A DNA stretch of 64,000 nt from Alteromonas sp. 1_MG-2023 (GTDB taxonomy: Bacteria > Pseudomonadota > Gammaproteobacteria > Enterobacterales > Alteromonadaceae): assembly GCF_030547075.1 (NCBI RefSeq), contig NZ_JAUOQH010000012.1, positions 81,830-145,829 of the forward strand, written 5' to 3'. This document shows positions 1-10,986 of this stretch, piece after piece. The notes beneath the pieces were generated by a model that did no database searches, was not told the DNA's origin, and was given only the letters and a program-made list of their open reading frames with translations. Every line of letters begins with the position of its first letter. The stretch's first letter is position 1. The position numbers and the translations under genes are program-made.

Positions 1-181
1 GGGTACCACGAATTTCGCCGCTATTATTAATGCGAACTTCACGGATGTTACCCTGCTCAGCTTCTCTTAAAAAAGTTGTGTAATCGGTCTGTGTTTTTGA
101 CGATTCACCAGGTGAAAAGCTCTGAAAAACAGACATCAACACAACGGCGATAACCAACCATAAGATTAAATTTTTTGCCAT
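1..181 (-). CDS. ftsH: FtsH membrane AAA+ zinc protease, N-terminal part only
   Basis: Only the first 60 codons lie in the window; the gene runs off the left edge. The minus strand reads MAKNLILWLVIAVVLMSVFQ, then a region ending NNSGEIRGT. This is the N-terminal membrane anchor and start of the periplasmic domain of FtsH, the inner-membrane ATP-dependent protease that degrades LpxC, sigma-32 and unassembled membrane proteins. The ATPase and zinc protease domains are outside the window. It lies just downstream of rlmE on the same strand, the usual rlmE-ftsH operon order of gammaproteobacteria, which supports the call from such a short piece. Confidence 0.9.
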   Translation of the reverse strand, partial: MAKNLILWLVIAVVLMSVFQSFSPGESSKTQTDYTTFLREAEQGNIREVRINNSGEIRGT

Positions 182-300
182 ATCGCTCAATGCTACTAAC
201 CTCTAAAAATCCGAAAGAATATACTTGTGAAAGATAAAACCACGAGAGCTTCACTTACACACATAAACTTTCGCAACGAAAATCGCTTACTCAAAGCGTA

Positions 301-930
301 CTACACTTTATACCCAAGAGCCACCAAATACACCTCACGAGACCGTGATCGTGATGAATCGGGCTTACGTGTTTTTATGGTTGTGAACGAGTCACGTAAT
401 GCGCGTAGAAAGGTATCAAAGCCTTCCCCTTGGAAAACCTTAATCATAAAACCTCCACCTGGTTTCAATACTTGATGACACATATCCAGTGCCAATTCAC
501 ACAAGTACATCGACCCGGCTTGATCTACTGCTGCATTTCCAGACAGGTTCGGTGCCATATCAGACAACACTATATCTACGGTGTTCCCGCCAATTCTGTT
601 CAATAACGCATTTAAAACAGCTTCATCTCTGAAGTCACCCTGCAAAAAATCAACGCCAACGATAGAATCCATCGGTAAAATATCGCATGCGATAACCTGC
701 CCGTTGTCTCCTACCAGTTCAGAAGCGAGTTGTGACCAGCCTCCTGGCGCAGCCCCAAGGTCCACTACCGTGTTACCCGGACTGATAAGTTTGTCTTTTT
801 GCTGAATTTCTTCCAATTTGAAGAAGGCGCGCGATCGCTTACCCTGCTTCTGCGCTTTTTGCACATAATGGTCGTTAAAATGTTCTGTTAACCAGCGTTT
901 ACTGCTGGCAGAGTGCTTCTTTTTTGTCAT
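301..930 (-). CDS. rlmE: 23S rRNA (uridine-2552-2'-O) methyltransferase
   Basis: The 209-residue protein methylates the 2'-O of U2552 in the A-loop of 23S rRNA, a late step of 50S maturation, with S-adenosylmethionine as donor. The SAM-binding motif [13 protein letters not shown] lies at about residues 55-67. The K-D-K-E catalytic tetrad known from E. coli RrmJ falls at K38, D124, K164 and E199, the same numbering as in E. coli. Length matches the family. The gene is followed 119 bp later by ftsH on the same strand and is divergent from yhbY, as in E. coli. Confidence 0.97.
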   Translation of the reverse strand: MTKKKHSASSKRWLTEHFNDHYVQKAQKQGKRSRAFFKLEEIQQKDKLISPGNTVVDLGAAPGGWSQLASELVGDNGQVIACDILPMDSIVGVDFLQGDFRDEAVLNALLNRIGGNTVDIVLSDMAPNLSGNAAVDQAGSMYLCELALDMCHQVLKPGGGFMIKVFQGEGFDTFLRALRDSFTTIKTRKPDSSRSRSREVYLVALGYKV

Positions 931-1025
931 TCCAATACATTGTCATTAGGATTGTAGAGAAGATGGCGTTAGAATACGTTAATTCAAGCTTAAATTTATA
1001 GATTAATTGTAAGAAAATTGACTAC

Positions 1026-1319
1026 ATGAAACTTTCAAATAAACAGAAACAATTTTTAAAAGGCCTAGCGCACCCGCTAAAGCCTATCGTACAGCTAGGT
1101 TCAAACGGCCTTACTGAAGGTGTTGTTGCGGAAATCGACAACGCATTAAATTTCCATGAACTGATTAAAGTTAAAGTTCCAACTGATGATCGTGAAGAAA
1201 AATCACTCATCATGGATGCGATTGTTCGCGAAACTAAATCAGAAAAGCTACAAGTAATTGGACATACGCTAATTCTTTACCGTCCAAGTGAAGAGCGTAA
1301 AATTCAGTTGCCAAAATAA
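1026..1319 (+). CDS. yhbY: CRM-domain ribosome assembly RNA-binding protein YhbY
   Basis: This 97-residue single CRM-domain protein (CRS1-YhbY family) binds pre-50S particles. The N-terminal helix (KQKQFLKGLAHPLKP) and the loop around QLGSNGLTEG, which carries the GxxG motif, are typical. The last third contains VRETKSEKLQVIGHTLILYR, the usual closing strand. It is transcribed divergently from rlmE across a gap of under 100 bp, the conserved arrangement in enterics, so the two ribosome-maturation genes probably share the intergenic promoter region. Confidence 0.95.
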   Translation: MKLSNKQKQFLKGLAHPLKPIVQLGSNGLTEGVVAEIDNALNFHELIKVKVPTDDREEKSLIMDAIVRETKSEKLQVIGHTLILYRPSEERKIQLPK

Positions 1320-1456
1320 GTCATACCGTGGCGCCGGTGTTTGCCGGCACCATAGTTTTCGTACCGCATTACCGTTAATATTATGTTAATAGACATGATA
1401 ATGTCGTTGTGGACATAAATTAACAAAAGATAATACGGAACCTACGCGGAAACCCT

Positions 1457-2287
1457 ATGACAGAAACAAAGCCTATCCCCGACTCGCTTCATACTCCCTA
1501 TTTACAACAAAAGCCTCTTGAAAACCGCACCGCCTTAGTCACGGGTGGATGCTCTGGTCTTGGTCATGCTACTGCCATTGCGCTTCGTGCAGCTGGTGCC
1601 AATGTATGTTTACTCGATCTTAATGAAGCAATGGGTAAACAACGTGTTGAAGAACTCGGTGCAGAACATACACTTTTTGTAAAAGTCGATGTAAGAAGTG
1701 AAGACGATATCAACAATGCTATTAATACCTGTGTTACTCGCTTTTCTGCTATTGATATCTGCGTTAACTGCGCTGGCATTGCACCTGCTAAGCGTTTGCT
1801 GGACCGCGACGGCAACCCAGCCCCCTTAGGTGACTTTCAAAATACTATCGATATTAATTTAGTGGGAAGTTTTAATGTGGCGCGCCTTGTGGCAGCAGCC
1901 ATGGCGAAACAAGCCCCATTGAATGAGGAAGGCGAGCGTGGCGTTATTATTAATACCGCCTCTGTGGCTGGCTATGAAGGGCAAATAGGACAAACCGCTT
2001 ATGCAGCCAGTAAAGGTGGCATTATTGCGCTTACGCTGCCTATGGCAAGAGACCTTGCTCCGCTAGGCATTCGGGTAAACACAATCGCCCCTGGGGTGAT
2101 GGGAACTCCCATGCTGCTTTCCATGCCAGAAAAAGTACAAGACGCCCTTTCTGCTAACGTTCAGTTTCCAAAACGCTTAGGCTTACCGGAAGAGTTCGGT
2201 AAATTGGTGCTGCATATTGCCGAAAATAATTATTTAAATGGCGAGACCATTCGTTTAGATGGCGGTTTGAGAATGCCGCCAAAATAA
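1457..2287 (+). CDS. SDR-family NAD(P)-dependent dehydrogenase, 3-hydroxyacyl-CoA dehydrogenase-like
   Basis: This is a classical short-chain dehydrogenase/reductase of 276 residues. The cofactor motif TGGCSGLG is at 29-36, the NCAG motif at about 104-107, and the catalytic Ser-Tyr-Lys is S169, Y182, K186 (YAASK). The overall sequence, including INLVGSFNVARLVAAAM and MARDLAPLGIRVNTIAPGVMGTPML, resembles the HSD17B10/3-hydroxy-2-methylbutyryl-CoA dehydrogenase subgroup of fatty-acid and isoleucine degradation. It carries about 20 extra N-terminal residues before the Rossmann fold. It stands alone with a terminator behind it, so the substrate assignment rests on subgroup resemblance only. Confidence 0.75.
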   Translation: MTETKPIPDSLHTPYLQQKPLENRTALVTGGCSGLGHATAIALRAAGANVCLLDLNEAMGKQRVEELGAEHTLFVKVDVRSEDDINNAINTCVTRFSAIDICVNCAGIAPAKRLLDRDGNPAPLGDFQNTIDINLVGSFNVARLVAAAMAKQAPLNEEGERGVIINTASVAGYEGQIGQTAYAASKGGIIALTLPMARDLAPLGIRVNTIAPGVMGTPMLLSMPEKVQDALSANVQFPKRLGLPEEFGKLVLHIAENNYLNGETIRLDGGLRMPPK

Positions 2288-2310
2288 TTGGCTATATTGG
2301 CTGCAACAAA

Positions 2311-2337
2311 AGAGAGCATCACAATGATGCTCTCTCT
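2311..2337. terminator. Hairpin between convergent genes
   Basis: The inverted repeat AGAGAGCATCA / TGATGCTCTCTCT with a very short loop lies between the convergent SDR gene and the Lon-like protease gene. It has a short A-run before it and a pyrimidine-rich tail, and could terminate transcription from either side. Confidence 0.7.
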
Positions 2338-2365
2338 TACGAAAAGCCCTTTTTACGAATAGCTC

Positions 2366-4762
2366 TTATTCGCCGTCGCCACCGTTAACCATAAGTGCAA
2401 TGTTGTATAAACGATTCACTGCATGATAGTTAATGGTGTTTTTGGGGTAACGACCTCTGCTACTTAATGTACCGGCGTCTTGCCCCATTAATATGGCTAA
2501 TGCATCATCGACGGTTTCTACCGTATGAATGTGGAACAAACCTTTCTTCACCGCATCAATGACCGTAGCATCTAATACTAAGTTAATCGCATTCGATTTA
2601 GGAATAACCACACCTTGGGTTCCGGTTAGACCGCGGTGCTGACATAAATCGAAGAAGCCTTCAATTTTTTCATTTACGCCACCCACTGCTTGCACTTCAC
2701 CGTATTGGTTTATAGACCCAGTAATGGCGAGGGTTTGTACACATGGTATTTCGGTTAACGCAGAGATTAACGCCACTAATTCGCCTAATGACGCACTGTC
2801 ACCATCGATGTGCCCGTAGGATTGCTCCAAGGCAATATTGGCCGATAAAGTTAGCGGGAAATGTTGTGCGTATTTATAACCCAAATACCCTGTTAACAGC
2901 ATCACGCCTTTGGAGTGAATGGGTTGCCCTAGCTCTACTTCACGTTCAATATCAACTACGCCGCTAGCGCCAGCAAATACCGTAGAGGTAATGCGCGCGG
3001 GTGTACCAAAGGCGGTATCGCCAATATCAAGTACGGTAAGCCCGTTCACTTTACCAATGGCTTTGCCGTCGGTAGCAATAAGCACATGCCCTTCTTTGAT
3101 ATCATTAAGTAAGGTTTGGCTTACTCGCCCTGTCCTGCGTTTTTTGGCACTAAGCGCGGTACGTAAATGATCAAGCTCTAAGGTTTCATCGCCTGACTTT
3201 ACGCAAAAATAATGGGCTTCGTTCACCAACTCAATCACTTCAGCAAAATGTGCCGAGAGCTTTTCTTGGTGTTCAGCCATGCGCAATGAATATTCTACTA
3301 ACCGGCACATGGCATTAGCGGTAATACCGGTTAAATTAAGCGCCAGTATGTGTTTTCGCACCTTGCCCACAAAATCGAACAAAGCTTGTCGGGTTACCTG
3401 AATTTCTAAATCAAAATCGACCAGTACACGAAATAGCTCATCGAATTCATCATCGTAATCTTGCAAGGTGTAATACAAGTCTCGCGAACCCAGAAGCACT
3501 ATCTTCACGTTCAAATCGATAGGTTGTGGGTTTAATGTAATGGCGTTCACCATGCCTACGTCTTGCTGGGGTAAATCCATTTTCAAGCGACCTGATTTGG
3601 CCGCCAGCTTTAGGGTATCCCATACATAGGGTTGTTCTATTAACTGATCTACATCTAGCAACAAATAACCGCCATTGGCACGATGCAATGCACCGGGGCG
3701 AATCATTCTGTAATTGGTATAAACACTGCCATGAATATTGGTGTATTCAATTTTTCCGAACAGGTTTTGATAAGTTGGATTTGGCTCATAGATAACAGGC
3801 GCCGAGTCATCTAGACGATTCGCGACCAGCACATTCGGCAAAAATTGCTCTTCTAAGAACAAGCGTTTATCAAACTCATCACTTTTATCGTCTTTTTGCT
3901 CTTCCGCCAAAATAAGCAAAATAGCATTCACTAACGCCGTTTTTAGCTGCTTTAAGTATTTTAAAATGCCTAAATCTGAAGCGTATTTGTGCTCTAGCAC
4001 TTTTAATAGCGGCTTAATGCCCTGCTCGGCAGTTTGCTTATCTAGCTCACGCAAGCGTTCTGAATTTTCACGCTTCCACGAAGGCAAACTCAATAAACTT
4101 TCGCTTAGCCTATTTTCTAGCTCGTCTATTAAGTTATAAAAGAATTGGCGCTTTTCATCGCTAGCGGTAGCAAATTCAGCGTCGCTAATAGGTTTACCAT
4201 CAACAATAGGTGAAAACGTAATGGTGCCGCCATCTTCGCTCATTGCCACTTCATTGGCTTTTGCGAAGCGTTCTACCGCATCAATGGCGCTATCGTATTT
4301 TTGGTCGAATTCGCGGGAAATACTGGTTCTGCGGCGCTGGTAACCTGGGTTATCAAAGGCTACCGGAAAGGTATCTAGCACATCGTCAATTAGGCTTGTA
4401 ATATCTTTTTGAAACGCTTTGCCGCCGCCTGGCGGAAAACGAAGTGCTACTGGCTCACGCTCTTCATCAAAATTATTGATATAACACCAATCATCGGGCG
4501 CGGGCAGCACAGCCACTTGTCGTTCAATGTAATCCTTTACCAGCGTAAAGCGCCCTGTTGCGGGTTCACCCATCACATACAGGTTGTAACCTTTTGCATT
4601 AATACCAAGACCGAAGGTTAGCGCCTCACGTGCACGCTCCTGCCCTATGAAGGTGGCATGTAATGCTTCATCATCTTTTAAAGCAGCGTTCACCGCTTTT
4701 CGATTGATGGTTGGGGTTAAATCTACTGGATTTAGGGCCATATTGGTGCTTTCGCTTGGCAT
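2366..4762 (-). CDS. Lon-like ATP-dependent protease (LonB/YcbZ type, AAA_32 family)
   Basis: The 798-residue protein combines an N-terminal AAA-related region (GINAKGYNLYVMGEPATGR is a degenerate Walker A area near residues 50-70) with a C-terminal Lon proteolytic domain. The Ser-Lys catalytic dyad is visible: S656 in DGDSASLGE and K699 in GGVNEKIEGF. The spacing of 43 residues is the same as in E. coli Lon. Length and sequence match the YcbZ/LonH group, cytoplasmic relatives of Lon with poorly known substrates. Start choice is uncertain: the first ATG is used, but ATG at residue 8 is also possible and neither has a strong ribosome binding site. Confidence 0.85.
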   Translation of the reverse strand: MPSESTNMALNPVDLTPTINRKAVNAALKDDEALHATFIGQERAREALTFGLGINAKGYNLYVMGEPATGRFTLVKDYIERQVAVLPAPDDWCYINNFDEEREPVALRFPPGGGKAFQKDITSLIDDVLDTFPVAFDNPGYQRRRTSISREFDQKYDSAIDAVERFAKANEVAMSEDGGTITFSPIVDGKPISDAEFATASDEKRQFFYNLIDELENRLSESLLSLPSWKRENSERLRELDKQTAEQGIKPLLKVLEHKYASDLGILKYLKQLKTALVNAILLILAEEQKDDKSDEFDKRLFLEEQFLPNVLVANRLDDSAPVIYEPNPTYQNLFGKIEYTNIHGSVYTNYRMIRPGALHRANGGYLLLDVDQLIEQPYVWDTLKLAAKSGRLKMDLPQQDVGMVNAITLNPQPIDLNVKIVLLGSRDLYYTLQDYDDEFDELFRVLVDFDLEIQVTRQALFDFVGKVRKHILALNLTGITANAMCRLVEYSLRMAEHQEKLSAHFAEVIELVNEAHYFCVKSGDETLELDHLRTALSAKKRRTGRVSQTLLNDIKEGHVLIATDGKAIGKVNGLTVLDIGDTAFGTPARITSTVFAGASGVVDIEREVELGQPIHSKGVMLLTGYLGYKYAQHFPLTLSANIALEQSYGHIDGDSASLGELVALISALTEIPCVQTLAITGSINQYGEVQAVGGVNEKIEGFFDLCQHRGLTGTQGVVIPKSNAINLVLDATVIDAVKKGLFHIHTVETVDDALAILMGQDAGTLSSRGRYPKNTINYHAVNRLYNIALMVNGGDGE

Positions 4763-7745
<2,983 letters not shown>

Positions 7746-7746
7746 T

Positions 7747-8259
7747 ATGCGCCGTTTACTTCGTTACACTGTGGTCTTGAGTGCCCTTGTTGCAATCAGC
7801 GGTTGTGGATTTCATTTAAGAAGTGCCCCTAGCCTTCCTGAAAATGTGAATACTGTGCTTATTAGCAGTGCGCGAGCTCACGCTCCCCTTGCTAGAGCAC
7901 TTCATAGCCGTCTTACTGTGTACGGATTAAATGGCGTTTACCTGCAAGATAATACGTCGTCGACTGACGGCGTATCGCTTTACCTTCTGCCTGAAAAGTT
8001 AGAGCGTAGATTGCTTTCAGTTTATGCCTCTGGGCAGGTTGCAGAATACGAATTAATTTATACCGTACGTTATCGAGTTCAATTCCCTGACGAGGAGGCC
8101 ATTATGGCTACCTTTGATGTAATGCGTGATTATCAAGATGACCCCGATCAAGTATTGGCGAAATCGAGAGAGCTAGAATTAGTGCTAGATGAAATGCGTG
8201 CTGAGGCTGCGGATATGGTTATTCGTAGGCTTTCGAGCCAAGCCGCCGCGGTTCAATAA
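7747..8259 (+). CDS. lptE: LPS-assembly lipoprotein LptE
   Basis: This is the outer-membrane lipoprotein partner that plugs LptD and delivers lipopolysaccharide to the cell surface. The 170-residue protein has a lipoprotein signal ending LSALVAISGC with the lipidated cysteine at C20, followed by GFHLRSAPSLPE, the typical LptE opening. The SLYLLPEKLERRLLSVYASG stretch also fits the family. It lies directly after leuS, the universal position of lptE (rlpB) in this group, and is probably co-transcribed and translationally coupled. Confidence 0.93.
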   Translation: MRRLLRYTVVLSALVAISGCGFHLRSAPSLPENVNTVLISSARAHAPLARALHSRLTVYGLNGVYLQDNTSSTDGVSLYLLPEKLERRLLSVYASGQVAEYELIYTVRYRVQFPDEEAIMATFDVMRDYQDDPDQVLAKSRELELVLDEMRAEAADMVIRRLSSQAAAVQ

Positions 8260-8353
8260 GTCAGTTAACGTTAAATAAGCAACGCTAATCTGAGCTCAGC
8301 ATAAAAACCGGCAAAAAAACGCTAAAACCAACAAACAGGCCAATACATAAAGC

Positions 8354-9382
8354 ATGCAACTTTATCCAAACCAATTTTCCAGTGAAATAAGTAAAGGCTT
8401 AACATCCTGTTACTTGGTATTTGGTGATGAGCCTCAGCAAAAATTCGAGGTGATAGAGCAAATACGCACTACTGCGAAAGCCAATGGTTTTGATGAACGC
8501 ACCGTGCTTGTGGCCGACACCGGCTTTTCATGGAGCCAGTTACTTGAAGCAACACAAAGTATGTCGTTGTTTTCAAACCAGCAATTTATTGAATTAGAAC
8601 TTCCCACAGGTAAACCCGGCACCGAAGGTAGCAAAATGCTGCAAGAAGTCGCTAAAGGGTTAACCCAAGATACTCTCCTTCTAGTGCATGGTCCTAAAAT
8701 TGGCAAAGACGTTCAGCGTGGCAAGTGGTTTAAAGTACTCGATGAAATGGGCGTTTCTGTTCTGTGCTATCCCTTAGAAGGCAGACAGCTTAGTGCGTGG
8801 ATCAGCAATCAGATTAAGCAACATCAGTTAACTATTAACGCAGCTGGTATGAAAATGATTGCCGATTTTTGCGAAGGTAATCTACTGGCAGCAAAACAAG
8901 AAATTGATAAGCTTGCCCTACTTTACCCACAGCAGACTGTGTCTGAAGCGCAAATTGAGCGGGCGATGGTCGATCAATCTCGCTACAACGTTTTTCAGTT
9001 AGTGGACGTGATGCTAAGCGGCGACGCCAATCGCTGCGTGAAAATGCTTTACCGCCTAGAAAGTGAAGGTTTAGAGCCAAATATTATTATTTGGGCGCTC
9101 ATTCGCGAGTGGGATGTATTATGGAAATTGAAAAGTGCTGCCGCTAATGGTGAAGCAATTCAATGGCAAAAGTTCGGTATTTGGCGTAATAGACAGGGGT
9201 TTTATCAAACCGCTTTAAACCGCTTAACTCTAGAACAGTTACTCCAAATTCAAGACGCGCTAACCCAAGCCGATTTAGCCTTTAAACAAAACGTTATTTC
9301 ACGGCCCTTCGTAAAGCTTTGCCATTTATGCATGATGTTTATGGCAATGGGTATTTTTCACCTTCCTTTGATGGAAGCTTAA
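8354..9382 (+). CDS. holA: DNA polymerase III subunit delta
   Basis: The 342-residue protein opens MQLYPNQFSSEISKGL and then YLVFGDEPQQKFEVIEQI, the conserved N-terminal strand and helix of HolA. Delta is the wrench of the clamp loader that opens the beta sliding clamp. The middle stretch FCEGNLLAAKQEIDKLALLYP, and then VFQLVDVMLSGDANRCVKML, mark domains II and III. Length equals that of E. coli (343). It sits 94 bp after lptE and 4 bp before nadD in the usual order. Confidence 0.95.
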   Translation: MQLYPNQFSSEISKGLTSCYLVFGDEPQQKFEVIEQIRTTAKANGFDERTVLVADTGFSWSQLLEATQSMSLFSNQQFIELELPTGKPGTEGSKMLQEVAKGLTQDTLLLVHGPKIGKDVQRGKWFKVLDEMGVSVLCYPLEGRQLSAWISNQIKQHQLTINAAGMKMIADFCEGNLLAAKQEIDKLALLYPQQTVSEAQIERAMVDQSRYNVFQLVDVMLSGDANRCVKMLYRLESEGLEPNIIIWALIREWDVLWKLKSAAANGEAIQWQKFGIWRNRQGFYQTALNRLTLEQLLQIQDALTQADLAFKQNVISRPFVKLCHLCMMFMAMGIFHLPLMEA

Positions 9383-9386
9383 GTTC

Positions 9387-10097
9387 TTGGCTATTTGCGC
9401 TATTTTAGGGGGCACCTTTAACCCGCCCCATTTAGGCCATGTTAATCCTGCGCTTCATTTATTGCCTAAATTAAATATCGATGCCTTAGGTTTAATGCCT
9501 TGTAAGCTTGCGCCGCATAAAGCAGTGGCCGTTAGTGAACAGCATCGCGTAAACATGGTTAAGCTTTGTTGTGAGTTAGACAATCGCTTGTATCCAGAGC
9601 TTATTGAGCTCTCACTTCCTTCGCCTTCGTACACAGTAAAAACCCTTAGAGCATTAAAAGAAAGAGACAATAAGACAATCTGTTTTTTCATTGGCGCCGA
9701 TTCCCTGTATAATCTTAAGTCTTGGTTTGAGTGGGAGCGTTTGCTTGATTTCTGTCACCTAGTGGTAATGCGTCGCGACAGCGATACTTTTACACCACCC
9801 GATGACTTAGTTGAGTGGTTAAAAGCCAACAAAACAGAGGACGTTCTGCAACTACATGCTCAGCCTAATGGCTTAGTATTTCTTGCAGATACCCCATTAC
9901 ACCCTGTTTCATCAACGCAATTGCGCAGCGCCGTTCAAACGAACGCATCATCGACATTGCAAGAAACACATTTGAACGAAACAGCATTGCATGACGCAAA
10001 GTTTCAAGCCACGAAATTAATAGCAAAGTGGCTGCCCACGGCAGTCGCAGACTATATTCATACACATCGGTTATACCAAGAATTATCAAATAAGTGA
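9387..10097 (+). CDS. nadD: Nicotinate-nucleotide adenylyltransferase
   Basis: The enzyme adenylates nicotinic acid mononucleotide in NAD synthesis. The nucleotidyltransferase motif [11 protein letters not shown] is at residues 8-18, and the second signature, SSTQLR, is near residue 176. The only start consistent with the family is a TTG at 9387, four bases after the holA stop, giving [16 protein letters not shown] weak start so close to holA suggests translational coupling. At 236 residues it is about 20 longer than E. coli NadD: an insert (residues about 183-200, rich in Ser/Thr/Asn) follows the SSTQLR motif. Confidence 0.95.
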   Translation: MAICAILGGTFNPPHLGHVNPALHLLPKLNIDALGLMPCKLAPHKAVAVSEQHRVNMVKLCCELDNRLYPELIELSLPSPSYTVKTLRALKERDNKTICFFIGADSLYNLKSWFEWERLLDFCHLVVMRRDSDTFTPPDDLVEWLKANKTEDVLQLHAQPNGLVFLADTPLHPVSSTQLRSAVQTNASSTLQETHLNETALHDAKFQATKLIAKWLPTAVADYIHTHRLYQELSNK

Positions 10098-10105
10098 GGA
10101 AACAC

Positions 10106-10423
10106 TTGGAGAGTCAACAACTCAAGCAGTTCGTAAAAGATAAAGTAGACGACATGAAAGGCCGCGATATTATAGAACTGGATGTTCGTGGCAAATCAAC
10201 CATTACTGACACCATGATTATTTGCTCTGGTAACTCAAAGCGCCATGTTGTTGCTATTGCTGAAAATGTAATAGTAGAAGCTAAAAGCGCAGACGAAGCA
10301 CCAACAAGCGTTGAAGGCAAAGAAACTGGCGAATGGGTATTAGTAGATTTTGGCGACGTTATTTTGCACGTGATGCAAGATGAAACCCGCGATTTCTATC
10401 AGTTAGAGAAGCTGTGGTCATAA
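10106..10423 (+). CDS. rsfS: Ribosomal silencing factor RsfS
   Basis: RsfS binds uL14 on the 50S subunit and blocks subunit joining in starved cells. The protein reads [20 protein letters not shown], which lines up with family members if translation starts at TTG 10106. TGAGGA at 10095-10100, just upstream, is a good ribosome binding site for it. A GTG at 10094 would add four residues and overlap the nadD stop. The motif [14 protein letters not shown] is diagnostic, and [16 protein letters not shown] closes the fold. It lies between nadD and rlmH as usual. Confidence 0.95.
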   Translation: MESQQLKQFVKDKVDDMKGRDIIELDVRGKSTITDTMIICSGNSKRHVVAIAENVIVEAKSADEAPTSVEGKETGEWVLVDFGDVILHVMQDETRDFYQLEKLWS

Positions 10424-10468
10424 CAAAGCCAACCGCAGACTTATTATAAAGACTGCGGTCAACTTTGT
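10423..10468 (+). other. Long intra-operon hairpin between rsfS and rlmH
   Basis: The inverted repeat AACAAAG..AACCGCAG / CTGCGGTC..CTTTGTT spans the end of rsfS and the spacer before rlmH. It has no T-run, so it is probably an RNA-processing, stability or partial-attenuation element, not a strong terminator. Confidence 0.5.
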
Positions 10469-10501
10469 TGGTAGTTTGAAGTTCTAAAGGATTTACCCAC
10501 T

Positions 10502-10972
10502 GTGCGTATACAAATTGTCGCCGTAGGTACAAAGATGCCCGCCTGGGTCACCACTGGGGTAGATGAATTCCTTCGCCGTTTTCCCGCCGATTTGCCGGTA
10601 AGTTTCACCGAAATTCCCGCGGGAAAACGGGGTAAAAATGCCGATATTAAACGCATTTTGGAAAAAGAAGGCGAACAAATGCTGGCTGCTATTCCTAAAG
10701 GCAACCGCATAGTTACACTCGAAGTCACTGGTAAACCGTGGGATACACCTACATTAGCCAAGCAATTAGACAGCTGGAAAATGGACGGCCGTGATGTCAG
10801 TCTTCTTATTGGCGGCCCTGAAGGGTTAGCCCCTGATTGCATTGCGGTGTCTGAACAAAAATGGTCACTATCTGCGCTTACCCTTCCTCACCCACTCGTA
10901 AGAATTATACTTTCTGAAAGTTTATACCGCGCTTGGTCTGTTACTCAGAACCACCCGTATCATCGCGAGTGA
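10502..10972 (+). CDS. rlmH: 23S rRNA (pseudouridine-1915-N3)-methyltransferase
   Basis: This SPOUT-class methyltransferase of 156 residues acts on pseudouridine 1915 in helix 69 of assembled 70S ribosomes. The SAM-binding trefoil knot is marked by [13 protein letters not shown] (about 100-112) and the C-terminal [20 protein letters not shown] followed by NHPYHRE, nearly invariant in the family. Translation starts at GTG 10502. It follows rsfS and precedes mrdA by 14 bp, the conserved order. Confidence 0.97.
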   Translation: MRIQIVAVGTKMPAWVTTGVDEFLRRFPADLPVSFTEIPAGKRGKNADIKRILEKEGEQMLAAIPKGNRIVTLEVTGKPWDTPTLAKQLDSWKMDGRDVSLLIGGPEGLAPDCIAVSEQKWSLSALTLPHPLVRIILSESLYRAWSVTQNHPYHRE

Positions 10973-10986
10973 GAGACTAGCCCAAT

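Noticed and set aside
227..475. 82-residue + strand ORF over rlmE
   Set aside because: It is antisense to the well-supported rlmE 3' end, very basic and without recognisable family; a shadow frame.
10459..10842. 127-residue minus-strand ORF over rlmH
   Set aside because: Antisense to a highly conserved gene; composition is that of a shadow frame.
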